In this document: positions 17,896-25,635 of the stretch, piece by piece
Layout: every line of letters starts with the position of its first letter
Position numbering within the stretch: position 1 is the stretch's first letter
Origin: Pseudooceanicola marinus
GTDB lineage: Bacteria > Pseudomonadota > Alphaproteobacteria > Rhodobacterales > Rhodobacteraceae
Assembly (NCBI RefSeq): GCF_002786295.1
Contig: NZ_PGTC01000013.1
Coordinates: 7,501 to 71,500 of the forward strand
Direction: 5' to 3'
DNA: 64,000 nt
Program-made: the position numbers and the translations under genes
The notes under the pieces: model-generated
Told to the model about the DNA's origin: nothing
The model's input: the letters and a program-made list of their open reading frames with translations, nothing else
The model's database searches: none

Positions 17896-17966
17896 CCCCT
17901 GTCTTCACGTCGTCAAAAATACTCCGGGGGGAATTGAGCCGAAGGCTCAAGGGGGGCAGAGCCCCC
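17896..17966 (-). repeat. 71-nt intergenic 3'-end repeat, copy A
   Basis: Identical at 70 of 71 positions to 32052-32122 (the mismatch is G versus T in TCAC[G/T]TCGTC). On the minus strand it reads as two adjacent hairpins (GGGGGC-TCT-GCCCCC and GAGCC-TTC-GGCTC) followed by CCGGAGTATTTTTGACGA. It begins 12 nt after the lpxK stop, so it sits where a terminator is expected. It also lies beyond the 3' end of the convergent cysQ-like gene. Confidence 0.9.
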
Positions 17967-17978
17967 ACCCTGCGACCT

Positions 17979-18962
17979 CTACCCCGCCAGCACCCGGTCC
18001 AGCGCCGCGTCCAACGGGGTCGCATCCTGCAGCGACAGCCGCACCGGCAGGGTCAGCACCTTCTGGCGGTATTCCTGCGGCAGGCGCACAGCATCCTTTT
18101 CGGTGGTCACCAGCTGCGCCCCATGGGCCGCCGCGTCCCGCTCAAGCCGCGCCAGCAGCGCAGGCGTCAGCGGCTGGTGATCCGACAGGCCCTCGCCGTG
18201 GATGACCTGCGCGCCCAGCCCCCGCAGGGTGGCAAAGAACTTCTCCGGGTGACCGATGCCGGCAAAGGCGAAGACCGGCATGTCCTGCCAGTCCATCCCC
18301 GTGGGCAGCGGCGCCAATTCACCGCGCAGATGCGCGACGCCGCCGGGCAGCGGGCCGGGATCGAATTGCGCCTGGGCGGCCTCCGGGCCGATGGACAACA
18401 GCAGGTCGGCCCGCGCCAGACCCGCCTCCACCGGCTCGCGCAGCGGCCCGGCGGGCAGGCAGAGCCCGTTGCCGAAGCCCTTCCAGGCATCCACCACCAC
18501 CAGCGACAGCGCCTTGGCCAGCGCCGGATCCTGGAACCCGTCGTCCATCACGATCACATCGGCGCCGGCCGCCACGGCGGCGCGGGCCCCGGCCACCCGG
18601 TCGCGGGCGATCCAGCCCGGCGCAAAGGCCGAGAGCAACAGCGGCTCGTCCCCGGTCTCCTCCGCGCCATGGCGGCGCGGGTCGACCTGCACCGGCCCCT
18701 CCAGCGATCCGCCGTAGCCGCGCGACAGGAAATGCGGGGTCAGTCCCCGCGCCGTCAGCCGCATCAGCAACGCGATGGCCGTGGGCGTCTTGCCGGTGCC
18801 ACCCGCGTTCAGGTTGCCGACGCAGATTACTGGCACGCCCGGATCGACCGGCGCGCGGGCGGCCAACCGCCGGGCGCTGGCAGCAGCGTAAAGCGCCCCA
18901 AGAGGCCGCAACAGGGTGGCGGCAACGCCCGGCGGGCGGAACCAGAAGGATGGTGCCTGCAT
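17979..18962 (-). CDS. lpxK: Tetraacyldisaccharide 4'-kinase
   Basis: 327 aa. LpxK phosphorylates the 4' position of the lipid A disaccharide at the inner-membrane face. The N-terminal amphipathic segment ([22 protein letters not shown]) is followed by the P-loop [17 protein letters not shown] near 48-64, FLSRGYGGS, the D-x-x-D-D segment [13 protein letters not shown], and [12 protein letters not shown]. Length and motif order are normal. Its ATG shares one base with the waaA-like stop (TGATG), so the two are translationally coupled in a lipid A/core operon. Confidence 0.95.
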   Translation of the reverse strand: MQAPSFWFRPPGVAATLLRPLGALYAAASARRLAARAPVDPGVPVICVGNLNAGGTGKTPTAIALLMRLTARGLTPHFLSRGYGGSLEGPVQVDPRRHGAEETGDEPLLLSAFAPGWIARDRVAGARAAVAAGADVIVMDDGFQDPALAKALSLVVVDAWKGFGNGLCLPAGPLREPVEAGLARADLLLSIGPEAAQAQFDPGPLPGGVAHLRGELAPLPTGMDWQDMPVFAFAGIGHPEKFFATLRGLGAQVIHGEGLSDHQPLTPALLARLERDAAAHGAQLVTTEKDAVRLPQEYRQKVLTLPVRLSLQDATPLDAALDRVLAG

Positions 18963-20173
18963 CAGCCCTGCCTCTCGTCGATCTGCTCGGTCACCCAGGC
19001 ACAGACCCGGTCGGTCATCTCCGCCCCCGCGGTCGCCGCGTCCCAGGCCGCCATCGCCATGGTCGCCGCCTGGTCCGGCGCCAGCATCCGCGACAGCCCC
19101 TGCGCCAGGCTGTCCGCGTCACGAATGAGCCGCGCTGCCCCCGCCTGGGCCAGCTTCGTATAGGCTGGCAGGTGATGCGCCACGAAGGGCCCGTAAAGCA
19201 CGGCAGAGCCGAGCGCCGCCGGCTCGAACGGGTCATGTCCCTTCATCCCGCGGCGCAGCGATCCGGCCATCAGCGTCACCGGCGACAGCCGATACCACAG
19301 CCCCATCTCGCCGCGCGTGTCGGCCAGCAGGACCTGGGTTTCATCCCGGGGCAGATCCCCGTCGGACCAGCTGATGTACCGCCAGCCCTCGGTCTTCAGC
19401 ACCTCGGTGTAGGCCTCGGCCTCCTCCGGGTCGTCGGGGACCAGCACCAGCAGCAGCCGGTGCGCCAGGCGCGAGGCCCGGCGATGCGCGTCCAGCACGG
19501 TGGCCAGTTCCTCGCGGTGCACCATGGCCGCCAGCCAGATCGGCCGCCCGGCCAGTTCGGCGGCCAGCTCATCCCGCGTCTCGTCGTTGCAAGGCAGAGC
19601 CATGCCCGCCTCCTGCAGGGCGCCGCTGATCTCGATCCGGCCGGGGTCGACCCCCAGCCGTTGCAGGCGCCGCGCCGCATTGGCCGAACTGGCGCACAGG
19701 ACCGAGAACCGTTCCAGCATGCGCCGCGTCTGGCTGGGCCGAAGGCTGAACCGCGGTTCGTTGAAGGCATCCTCCTCGGCCTCGGCCAGCATCATCGGGA
19801 TGCTGGCCCGCCGCGCCTGAGCCAGCAGCGGCGGACGCAGGTCGCCGGTCAGCCAGACCAGCATGTCGGGGTGCCAATGGGAGAAGAAGGCTTGGAGGGA
19901 ACTTCCGTCCTCCTCCGGCGCCGGGAGGGTGATCAGCGCCGGATCGTCGATCGGCGTCAGCCGGTCGCTTTCGCCCAGGGTCAGAAGGACCGACAGGTCG
20001 TCCTCCTGGCTGATCAGGCGGCGCGCCAGCTCCTCGGCCGACTTGCGGCGCGCGGCGCGCGGGCAGTGGATCCACAGGACCACGCCCTCGGGCCGCGGCG
20101 GCAGATCCGCCCCGGCCTGGGCGCCACGCCGGGTCAGCGCCCTGTAGGCCGCCAGTCCGACAGGACGCACCAT
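18962..20173 (-). CDS. waaA: Kdo-transferase-like protein (WaaA/KdtA family), divergent N-domain
   Basis: 403 aa. The C-terminal half is a good match to Kdo transferase: [37 protein letters not shown] and [10 protein letters not shown]. The N-terminal acceptor domain is unusual. The usual H-x-x-S-x-G-E motif with the catalytic Glu reads [15 protein letters not shown], the E-x-E-L-W-P-N segment reads [11 protein letters not shown], and R-x-S-x-R-S reads AEAEEDAF. It lies in an lpxK-waaA-DUF4170 group typical for alphaproteobacteria. Either this lineage uses a changed catalytic site or this is a paralogue and the standard WaaA is elsewhere. Confidence 0.8.
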   Translation of the reverse strand: MVRPVGLAAYRALTRRGAQAGADLPPRPEGVVLWIHCPRAARRKSAEELARRLISQEDDLSVLLTLGESDRLTPIDDPALITLPAPEEDGSSLQAFFSHWHPDMLVWLTGDLRPPLLAQARRASIPMMLAEAEEDAFNEPRFSLRPSQTRRMLERFSVLCASSANAARRLQRLGVDPGRIEISGALQEAGMALPCNDETRDELAAELAGRPIWLAAMVHREELATVLDAHRRASRLAHRLLLVLVPDDPEEAEAYTEVLKTEGWRYISWSDGDLPRDETQVLLADTRGEMGLWYRLSPVTLMAGSLRRGMKGHDPFEPAALGSAVLYGPFVAHHLPAYTKLAQAGAARLIRDADSLAQGLSRMLAPDQAATMAMAAWDAATAGAEMTDRVCAWVTEQIDERQG

Positions 20174-20179
20174 CAGGGA

Positions 20180-20425
20180 TTAATGACCCAGTTCCTCGGT
20201 GGGCGAGGCTTCAAGCTCCTCGTCGCGCAGCCGATGGATGTGGGCGATGTAATAGCGCATGTGGGCGTTATCGACGGTCTTCTGGGCCTCCGCCTTCCAG
20301 GCGTCGTAGGCCTCTGCATAGGAGGGGTACATGCCGACGATGTGCAGGTCGTCGATATCTTTGAAGACGTTCTTCGACGGATCGACGAGTTCGCCACCGA
20401 AGACGAGGTGAAGGCGCTGCGCCAT
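20180..20425 (-). CDS. DUF4170 domain-containing protein
   Basis: 81 aa from the ATG at 20425, which has a GGAA site about 7 nt upstream. MAQRLHLVFGGELVDPSKN, DDLHIVGMYPSYAEAYDAW and MRYYIAHIHRLRDEE match the small DUF4170 family found next to lpid A/Kdo genes in alphaproteobacteria. The fold is probably a compact alpha/beta unit; the function is unknown. Its stop is 6 nt before the waaA-like start, so it is first in the operon with waaA and lpxK, and a link to LPS synthesis is a fair inference. Confidence 0.88.
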   Translation of the reverse strand: MAQRLHLVFGGELVDPSKNVFKDIDDLHIVGMYPSYAEAYDAWKAEAQKTVDNAHMRYYIAHIHRLRDEELEASPTEELGH

Positions 20426-20549
20426 GGGCCATTCCTTTCCAGATGCTTCAGTGCGTGGTTTGCGCCGATTGTCTCCACGGGTCAAGCCCGCCCGGTACAC
20501 AAAGGCATACCATCGCCGCAAGCGCGTAGCCGGCCCGCGGCGACAGGAA

Positions 20550-20569
20550 GGACGTCACGAAAGACGTCC
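20550..20569 (-). terminator. Weak hairpin terminator after the PfkB kinase gene
   Basis: A 7-bp stem (GGACGTC, 20550-20556, with 20563-20569) and 6-nt loop, 7 nt past the kinase stop on the minus strand. The tail (TTCC) is a poor T-run, so termination efficiency is doubtful. It separates the nth-kinase pair from the DUF4170 operon. Confidence 0.55.
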
Positions 20570-20575
20570 GGGAGG

Positions 20576-21562
20576 TCAGACCAGCCCTTCGGCCTTGAAT
20601 AGCGCCGCCAGGTCCTTCTCGGGACGGGCGCCGTAGTGCGAGATCACCTCGGCGGCAGCCACGCAGCCCATCTTGCCCGAGGTCGCCAGATCGGCGCCGG
20701 TGGCCAGCCCGTAGAGGAAGCCCGCGGCGAAGAGATCGCCCGCGCCGGTGGCATCGACCGGGGTCACGGTCTTCACCGGCACGATGGCCTCTTCGTCGCC
20801 GCGCACGATGACCACGTCGTGGCCCGAACGGGTGCAGACGATCAGACCCGATTCGGCAGCGGCCGTTTCCAGCGCCGCGCCCAAGTCGTCGGTTTCATAG
20901 AGGGATTTCCACTCGTGCTCATTGCCGATCACGTAGTCCAGTTCCTTGACCAGCTTGCGGAAATCCTCGCGGTGGCGATCGACGCAGAAGGGGTCGGACA
21001 GGGCGATGCCGGCCATGCCACCGGCGGCCCGGGTCAGGCGTGCGGCGGTCTCGAAGGCCTGCTTGCCCTTGGGCTTGTCGTAGAGATAGCCCTCCAGGAA
21101 CAGGATCTTGGCGTTCTGGCAGACGCTGTCGGGCACGTCGTCCGGGCCCACCTCGGAGGAGATGCCGAGATAGGTGTTCATCGACCGCTCGCCATCGGGG
21201 GAGACGAAGATCATGCAGCGCGAGCTGGGCAGCTCGGCATCGCTGAAGGGATCGTTGGGGAAATCGGTGCCGCCGTCGCGGGTCTTGGCGGCGTATTCAC
21301 GGCCGACCTCGTCATCGCGCACCTTGCCGATGAAGGCGGTCTTCAGCCCCATGTTGGCGACGCCCGCCACGGTGTTGGCGACCGAGCCGCCCGGGATCTG
21401 GTGGCGTTCGCCCATCTCTCCGTAAAGGAACTCGGACCGTTCCTGTTCGATCAGCTGCATGATGCCCTTCTCGATGCCCATCCGGTCCAGGAAGGCGTCG
21501 TCGCTTTGCGTCAGAACATCCATCACGGCATTGCCGATGCCGATCACGTCATATTTGGTCAT
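20576..21562 (-). CDS. PfkB family carbohydrate kinase, adenosine kinase-like
   Basis: 328 aa. The ATG at 21562 overlaps the nth stop (ATGA). MTKYDVIGIGNAVMDVL, the N-terminal PfkB signature GGSVANTVAGVANMG near 52-66 and the C-terminal signature DATGAGDLFAAGFLYG near 275-290, with the catalytic Asp in GAGD, are intact. The pattern SDPFCVDRHREDF and VIGNEHEW agree with alphaproteobacterial adenosine-kinase-like enzymes. It probably phosphorylates a nucleoside or sugar; exact substrate is inferred only by resemblance. Confidence 0.9.
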   Translation of the reverse strand: MTKYDVIGIGNAVMDVLTQSDDAFLDRMGIEKGIMQLIEQERSEFLYGEMGERHQIPGGSVANTVAGVANMGLKTAFIGKVRDDEVGREYAAKTRDGGTDFPNDPFSDAELPSSRCMIFVSPDGERSMNTYLGISSEVGPDDVPDSVCQNAKILFLEGYLYDKPKGKQAFETAARLTRAAGGMAGIALSDPFCVDRHREDFRKLVKELDYVIGNEHEWKSLYETDDLGAALETAAAESGLIVCTRSGHDVVIVRGDEEAIVPVKTVTPVDATGAGDLFAAGFLYGLATGADLATSGKMGCVAAAEVISHYGARPEKDLAALFKAEGLV

Positions 21563-22203
21563 AGAACCTTTTCCTCGAATTCGCAGAGATCCCGGATCAG
21601 GCAGGTACCGCACTTGGGTTTACGGGCCGTGCACACGTAGCGGCCATGCAGGATCATCCAGTGATGCGCATGCAGCTGGAAATCCACCGGGATGTTATCT
21701 TCTATCGCCCGCTCCACGGCGACCACGTCCTTTCCGGGCGCGATGCCTGCACGGTTGCCAAGACGGAAGATGTGGGTATCGACCGCCTGCGCGGGAAAGC
21801 CCCACCACATGTTCAGCACGACATTGGCGGTCTTGCGCCCCACCCCCGGCAGCGCCTGCAGCGCCGCGCGGGAATTGGGCACCTCGCCGCCGTACTCCTC
21901 GACAAGGATCTTCGCCATCTTGATGACGTTCCTGGCCTTGTTGCGGTAAAGGCCGATGGTCTTGATGTGCTCGATCAGGCCTTCCTCGCCAAGCGCCAGC
22001 ATCTTCTGCGGCGTGTCGGCAATGGGAAACAGATCGCGTGTCGTCTTGTTGACGCCGGCATCGGTCGCCTGAGCCGAGAGGGCCACGGCAACCAGCAGCG
22101 TATAGGCGTTCACGTGATCGAGCTCGCCCTTCGGCTCCGGCTCGGCCGCCTGGAAGCGGTCGAAGATCTCACGCAGGATCGGATAGGGCAATTGACGGGC
22201 CAT
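21559..22203 (-). CDS. nth: Endonuclease III
   Basis: 214 aa. This base-excision glycosylase/AP lyase removes oxidised pyrimidines. The helix-hairpin-helix LPGVGRKTANVVLN holds the catalytic Lys, VDTHIFRLGNR holds the catalytic Asp, and CTARKPKCGTCLIRDLC is the C-x6-C-x2-C-x5-C 4Fe-4S ligand set. The ATG at 22203 was chosen because it gives the usual MARQLPYPILREIF start. It is first in a two-gene unit with the PfkB kinase, and divergent from the Hint-domain gene 91 nt away. Confidence 0.97.
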   Translation of the reverse strand: MARQLPYPILREIFDRFQAAEPEPKGELDHVNAYTLLVAVALSAQATDAGVNKTTRDLFPIADTPQKMLALGEEGLIEHIKTIGLYRNKARNVIKMAKILVEEYGGEVPNSRAALQALPGVGRKTANVVLNMWWGFPAQAVDTHIFRLGNRAGIAPGKDVVAVERAIEDNIPVDFQLHAHHWMILHGRYVCTARKPKCGTCLIRDLCEFEEKVL

Positions 22204-22294
22204 GGGCGCGTTTCTGCCCTGAATTCTCTCTGGCAACAAGGTATTTAACCCCCGGGAAAGGGCTCCTGCGCAAACTGTGCCCGGAGGCAGGCAG

Positions 22295-22945
22295 ATGACC
22301 GATTCTCAGACAGAACAGGCCGGAGAAGGTTCCGGCACCGGCCCGATTTCCGGCCTTGGCCCCGGCTGCATGGTTTTGACCGTCGACGGCCAAATGCCGA
22401 TCGAGTGGTTGGCGCCGGGCGACAGGATGATCACACGCGACCGCGGCGCGCAGCCGGTGCTGCATATCGCGCGGCTACGTCAGATGCCCGACGGCAGCGC
22501 CCTGCCGTCGCCGCTGACATTTCACCCCGGCGAACGCGGTCCCCAGGGCGAATTGCTGGAATCCCTGCGCGTCGCCCCGGGGCACCGCGCCCTGATCCGC
22601 CGACCGGAGGTGGAGACCCAGTTCCGCGCGAAGGAGGCACTGGCCCGCTTCTGCGACATCTCGCGCCGCAACCGCGCCCGCCCTGATCCGCGCATGGGCG
22701 GGCTGACCTATCACCTCATCATCATGGAACGGCATGAGATCATCTCGGCCGGCTCTCTGTGGGTCGAAAGCACGAACGCCCGCATGGCGGCACAGCTGGA
22801 CCTGCCCCCGGCTGTGCGCCGCGCCACGCGGCTTTTCGACGAAGGTCAGGGGCCGGCGCGCCCCTGCCTGACGCGGGAGGAGGCGTTGACGCTGCGCCAG
22901 ATCTGCCCGCCGGACCTGTCCCTGCTCGACCTGCTGGCCGCCTGA
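22295..22945 (+). CDS. Stand-alone Hint domain protein
   Basis: 216 aa. A GGAGG site lies 8 nt before the ATG. After a short Gly/Ser-rich leader, LGPGCMVLTVDGQMPIEWL, APGDRMITRDRG and LRVAPGHRALIRR form the start and middle of a Hint (Hedgehog/intein) module of the type common in Rhodobacteraceae. A Cys is at the usual first position of the module and HRAL supplies the block-B-like His. There is no fused partner domain, repeat region or RTX motif, so self-processing, if it occurs, has no obvious target here. Confidence 0.8.
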   Translation: MTDSQTEQAGEGSGTGPISGLGPGCMVLTVDGQMPIEWLAPGDRMITRDRGAQPVLHIARLRQMPDGSALPSPLTFHPGERGPQGELLESLRVAPGHRALIRRPEVETQFRAKEALARFCDISRRNRARPDPRMGGLTYHLIIMERHEIISAGSLWVESTNARMAAQLDLPPAVRRATRLFDEGQGPARPCLTREEALTLRQICPPDLSLLDLLAA

Positions 22946-23063
22946 CCGCGGCCGGCCCGGCTGCTGGCTGCGTGACGGTCCCGCGCCTGTCCCGCGCCGC
23001 GCCCGCAGCCTTTGCGCAGCTTCCGGGTCGCCAGACAGGGCGGGGGCACATATCTTCAGGTCC

Positions 23064-23948
23064 ATGACACAGATCGCCCCCCTGTCCGCTGCCCAAACCT
23101 CCCTGCCCGACGCCGCGCCGGAGGATCGCTATCACTACGGCCTGATCCGCCGCGCAATCGAGGAGATCCGGGCAGCCGAGGCGCCCCTGTCACTGGAGGA
23201 CCTTGCCACGCGCATGCAGATGAGCCCGGCGCATTTCCAGCGGGTCTTCTCTGCCTGGGCGGGCATCTCCCCCAAGCGTTACCAGCAATTCCTGGCCCTG
23301 ACCCGGGCCCGCCCGCTGCTGACCGCCCGTGCCACCACCGAGGAAAGCGCAGCCGCGGCGGGCCTGTCGGGCACCGGGCGGCTGCATGATCTGGTGCTGC
23401 GATGGGAAGCGATGCGCCCTGGCGACGTGGCCCGCGGCGGCGCCGGTGTGGAAATCGCCTGGGACGAGCTGGCCACCCCCTATGGCCCAGCGGTGGTCAT
23501 GGCGACCGAACGGGGCATCTGCGGCCTGGCCTTCACCGCCGAAACCGGGCGGGACGCCGCGCTGGCCGATCTAACCGCGCGTTGGCCCGCAGCGCAGTAC
23601 CACCGCGACCCCGCGCGCATCCGCCCCCTGGCCGAGGCCGCTTTCGAAGGCGGCGCGGCACGACTGCACATCATGGGCGGGCCGTTCCAGATCAAGGTCT
23701 GGGAGGCCCTTCTGGCCATCCCGGAAGGACAGACGACCAGCTATTCCGATCTCGCCCGCAGCATCGACGCCCCCCGCGCCAGCCGGGCCGTCGGCACCGC
23801 CGTGGGCCGCAACCCGATCGCCTGGCTGATCCCCTGCCACCGCGTTCTGCGCAAGGACGGGGGCCTGGGTGGCTATCACTGGGGCACCGGGGTGAAAGAG
23901 GCCCTGCTGACCCGCGAGGCGCTGCGCCAGCCGCAGGCCGCAGACTGA
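23064..23948 (+). CDS. Ada-like methylated-DNA-protein cysteine methyltransferase with AraC-type HTH
   Basis: 294 aa. Residues about 25-115 form an AraC/Ada helix-turn-helix (LSLEDLATRMQMSPAHFQRVF, slightly abbreviated here). Residues 130-210 form the ribonuclease-like domain. The methyltransferase domain contains IPCHRV with the acceptor Cys258, preceded by SRAVGTAVGRNPIAWL. The N-terminal Cys4 zinc domain of E. coli Ada, which senses phosphotriesters, is absent, so O6-alkylguanine repair is expected but Ada-style activation is not. It is monocistronic. Confidence 0.92.
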   Translation: MTQIAPLSAAQTSLPDAAPEDRYHYGLIRRAIEEIRAAEAPLSLEDLATRMQMSPAHFQRVFSAWAGISPKRYQQFLALTRARPLLTARATTEESAAAAGLSGTGRLHDLVLRWEAMRPGDVARGGAGVEIAWDELATPYGPAVVMATERGICGLAFTAETGRDAALADLTARWPAAQYHRDPARIRPLAEAAFEGGAARLHIMGGPFQIKVWEALLAIPEGQTTSYSDLARSIDAPRASRAVGTAVGRNPIAWLIPCHRVLRKDGGLGGYHWGTGVKEALLTREALRQPQAAD

Positions 23949-24117
23949 CACCCCCCGATCAGGTCCGATGCAGTCCTGCAACACTCCGTCTATCCTCGGT
24001 GAGAGCGGAAACCCGCCTGCCCCTGGCGCGTTGCCCATTGGGCGCTTTCGCAACATCGGCTATGCCGAGAGCATAAGGACGGCCCCCCGTATGGCCTACC
24101 GGAGGAAAGAGACAGAC

Positions 24118-24765
24118 ATGACCCTGATGAAGAAATCCATTCTCGCGCTCTCGGGCGCTTCGCTGCTGGTGCTGACCGCCTGTGAGAACCCCGATGACGG
24201 CCAACGCAACACCCGCACCGGCGTGGGCCTGGGCGCGCTGGCCGGTGCCACCCTGGGTGCCATCGTGTCGGATGACGAAGGCAAGGGCGCCGTGGTCGGC
24301 GCAGCCCTCGGCGGTCTGGCCGGCGGGGCCTACGGCAACTACCTCGACCGCCAGGAAGCGCAGCTGCGCCAGTCCATGGGCAACCGCGTCGAGATCGTGA
24401 ATACCGGCGACCGCCTGATCGTCACCATGCCGCAGGACATCCTGTTCGCCACCGACAGCGCCTCGCTGCGCCCGGATCTGACCGGCGACCTGCGCGACCT
24501 GGCCGTGTCGCTGAACGACTACCCGCAGACCAGCGTCCAGGTTCTGGGCCACACCGACAACACCGGGGCCGCCGCCTACAACCAGGACCTGTCGCAGCGT
24601 CGCGCCGGCACCGTCGCCTCGACCCTGATCGGCTATGGCGTCTCCGCCGGACGCATCCAGGCCATCGGCCGCGGCGAGGATCAGCCGCGCGCGTCGAACC
24701 TGACGCCCGAGGGCCGCGCGCAGAACCGTCGCGTGGAAATCGTGATCCTGCCGAACGCCCGCTGA
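24118..24765 (+). CDS. OmpA family lipoprotein with glycine-zipper segment (YiaD-like)
   Basis: 215 aa. CGGAGG lies 11 nt before the ATG. Signal and lipobox are LLVLTACENP (lipidated Cys near 21). Residues 35-75 (GLGALAGATLGAIVSDDEGKGAVVG and onward, in part) are a glycine-zipper stretch. Residues 105-215 are the OmpA C-terminal domain: DILFATDSASLRPD, VLGHTDNTG, LSQRRAGTVASTL and RAQNRRVEIVI, where Asp and Arg bind peptidoglycan diaminopimelate. It anchors the outer membrane to peptidoglycan. A terminator follows at 24810. Confidence 0.95.
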   Translation: MTLMKKSILALSGASLLVLTACENPDDGQRNTRTGVGLGALAGATLGAIVSDDEGKGAVVGAALGGLAGGAYGNYLDRQEAQLRQSMGNRVEIVNTGDRLIVTMPQDILFATDSASLRPDLTGDLRDLAVSLNDYPQTSVQVLGHTDNTGAAAYNQDLSQRRAGTVASTLIGYGVSAGRIQAIGRGEDQPRASNLTPEGRAQNRRVEIVILPNAR

Positions 24766-24809
24766 GGCCGGCCCGGGCGGGCTTTCCCGCCCACCCCGCC
24801 AAGGACAAC

Positions 24810-24837
24810 GGCCGCGTCCCCTCGGGCGCGGCCTTTT
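24810..24837 (+). terminator. Intrinsic terminator after the OmpA lipoprotein gene
   Basis: A 7-bp GC stem (GGCCGCG, 24810-24816, with 24827-24833) and 10-nt loop followed by TTTT, 45 nt past the stop codon. Confidence 0.85.
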
Positions 24838-24892
24838 GCATGGGCTACTGGTCCTAACCCTTTGATGACCAAACCGCGCTAGGCTGCATGGC

Positions 24893-25168
24893 ATGTTCTG
24901 CGTGCTGCTGACCATCGGCCCGCCGGGCGAGGACTTTCGCCCGCTGGAGGCCTACGAGGCGACCGTTCTGCCATTGCTGGCAGACTACGGCGGCGAAAGG
25001 CTGGTCTGCCTGCGCCACCTCGACACGGGCGGCGAAACGCATCTCTACGCCTTCCCGGACGAAGCGGCGTTCGAGCGCTACATGGCCGATCCCACTCGCC
25101 GCCGCGCTGCGGCCCCGGTCGACCAGGCGGGGATCACCACCGGCTACCAGCCCGTGGTGATGCTGTGA
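24893..25168 (+). CDS. Small conserved-looking protein, DUF1330/antibiotic-monooxygenase-like fold
   Basis: 91 aa. The pattern MFCVLLTIGP, PLEAYEATVLPLLADYGGERL, THLYAFPDEAAFERYMADP resembles small dimeric alpha-beta barrel proteins of the DUF1330 type, where a residue pair near the aspartate-rich turn is conserved. No catalytic residue can be named. No strong ribosome site is visible, and the start is the first ATG. It converges with uraH 18 nt away. Confidence 0.6.
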   Translation: MFCVLLTIGPPGEDFRPLEAYEATVLPLLADYGGERLVCLRHLDTGGETHLYAFPDEAAFERYMADPTRRRAAAPVDQAGITTGYQPVVML

Positions 25169-25186
25169 CGTGATGCGGCGGCGGCC

Positions 25187-25546
25187 TCAGCTGCCGCGAT
25201 AAGTGCTCATCCCGAAGGGGGAGATCAGCAGCGGCACGTGGTAATGCGCCGCCTCGTCCGAGATGCCAAACCGGATCGGCACCACGTCGAGGAACCGCGG
25301 CTCTTCCGGCGCCGCGCCGCTGGCGTCGAGGTAGGCGCCGGCGTGGAACTCCAGCTCGTAGCTGCCGCAGGCGAAATGCGCCGCAGGCAGGATCGGGCTG
25401 TCGGTGCGCCCGTCGGCATTGGTCACCATCCGGGCCAATTCGTCCCGCGCGCCATTGGCCAGGCGGTACAGCACGACCTCCATCCCCGCTGCCGGAACGC
25501 CTCTTGCCGTATCAAGAACATGCGTCGTCAGGTAACCCTCGGCCAT
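25187..25546 (-). CDS. uraH: 5-hydroxyisourate hydrolase (transthyretin-like)
   Basis: 119 aa. It hydrolyses 5-hydroxyisourate, made by urate oxidation, to OHCU. The signatures THVLDTARGVPA with its catalytic His, the Arg-containing strand near VTNADGRTDSP, and the C-terminal tetrapeptide YRGS are intact; the last is the hallmark that distinguishes it from animal transthyretin. No signal peptide, so it is cytoplasmic. It is divergent from the puuE-uraD/allE/allA/permease operon with which it shares the pathway. Confidence 0.97.
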   Translation of the reverse strand: MAEGYLTTHVLDTARGVPAAGMEVVLYRLANGARDELARMVTNADGRTDSPILPAAHFACGSYELEFHAGAYLDASGAAPEEPRFLDVVPIRFGISDEAAHYHVPLLISPFGMSTYRGS

Positions 25547-25635
25547 TCCCGACCCCTTTTGCCAAATTCCCCTTGAGCCTCCGTGGGGCGAGCGTCAAAG
25601 ATGCCCGCGCCCCAGATGCAGACGGAGAGAACCAC

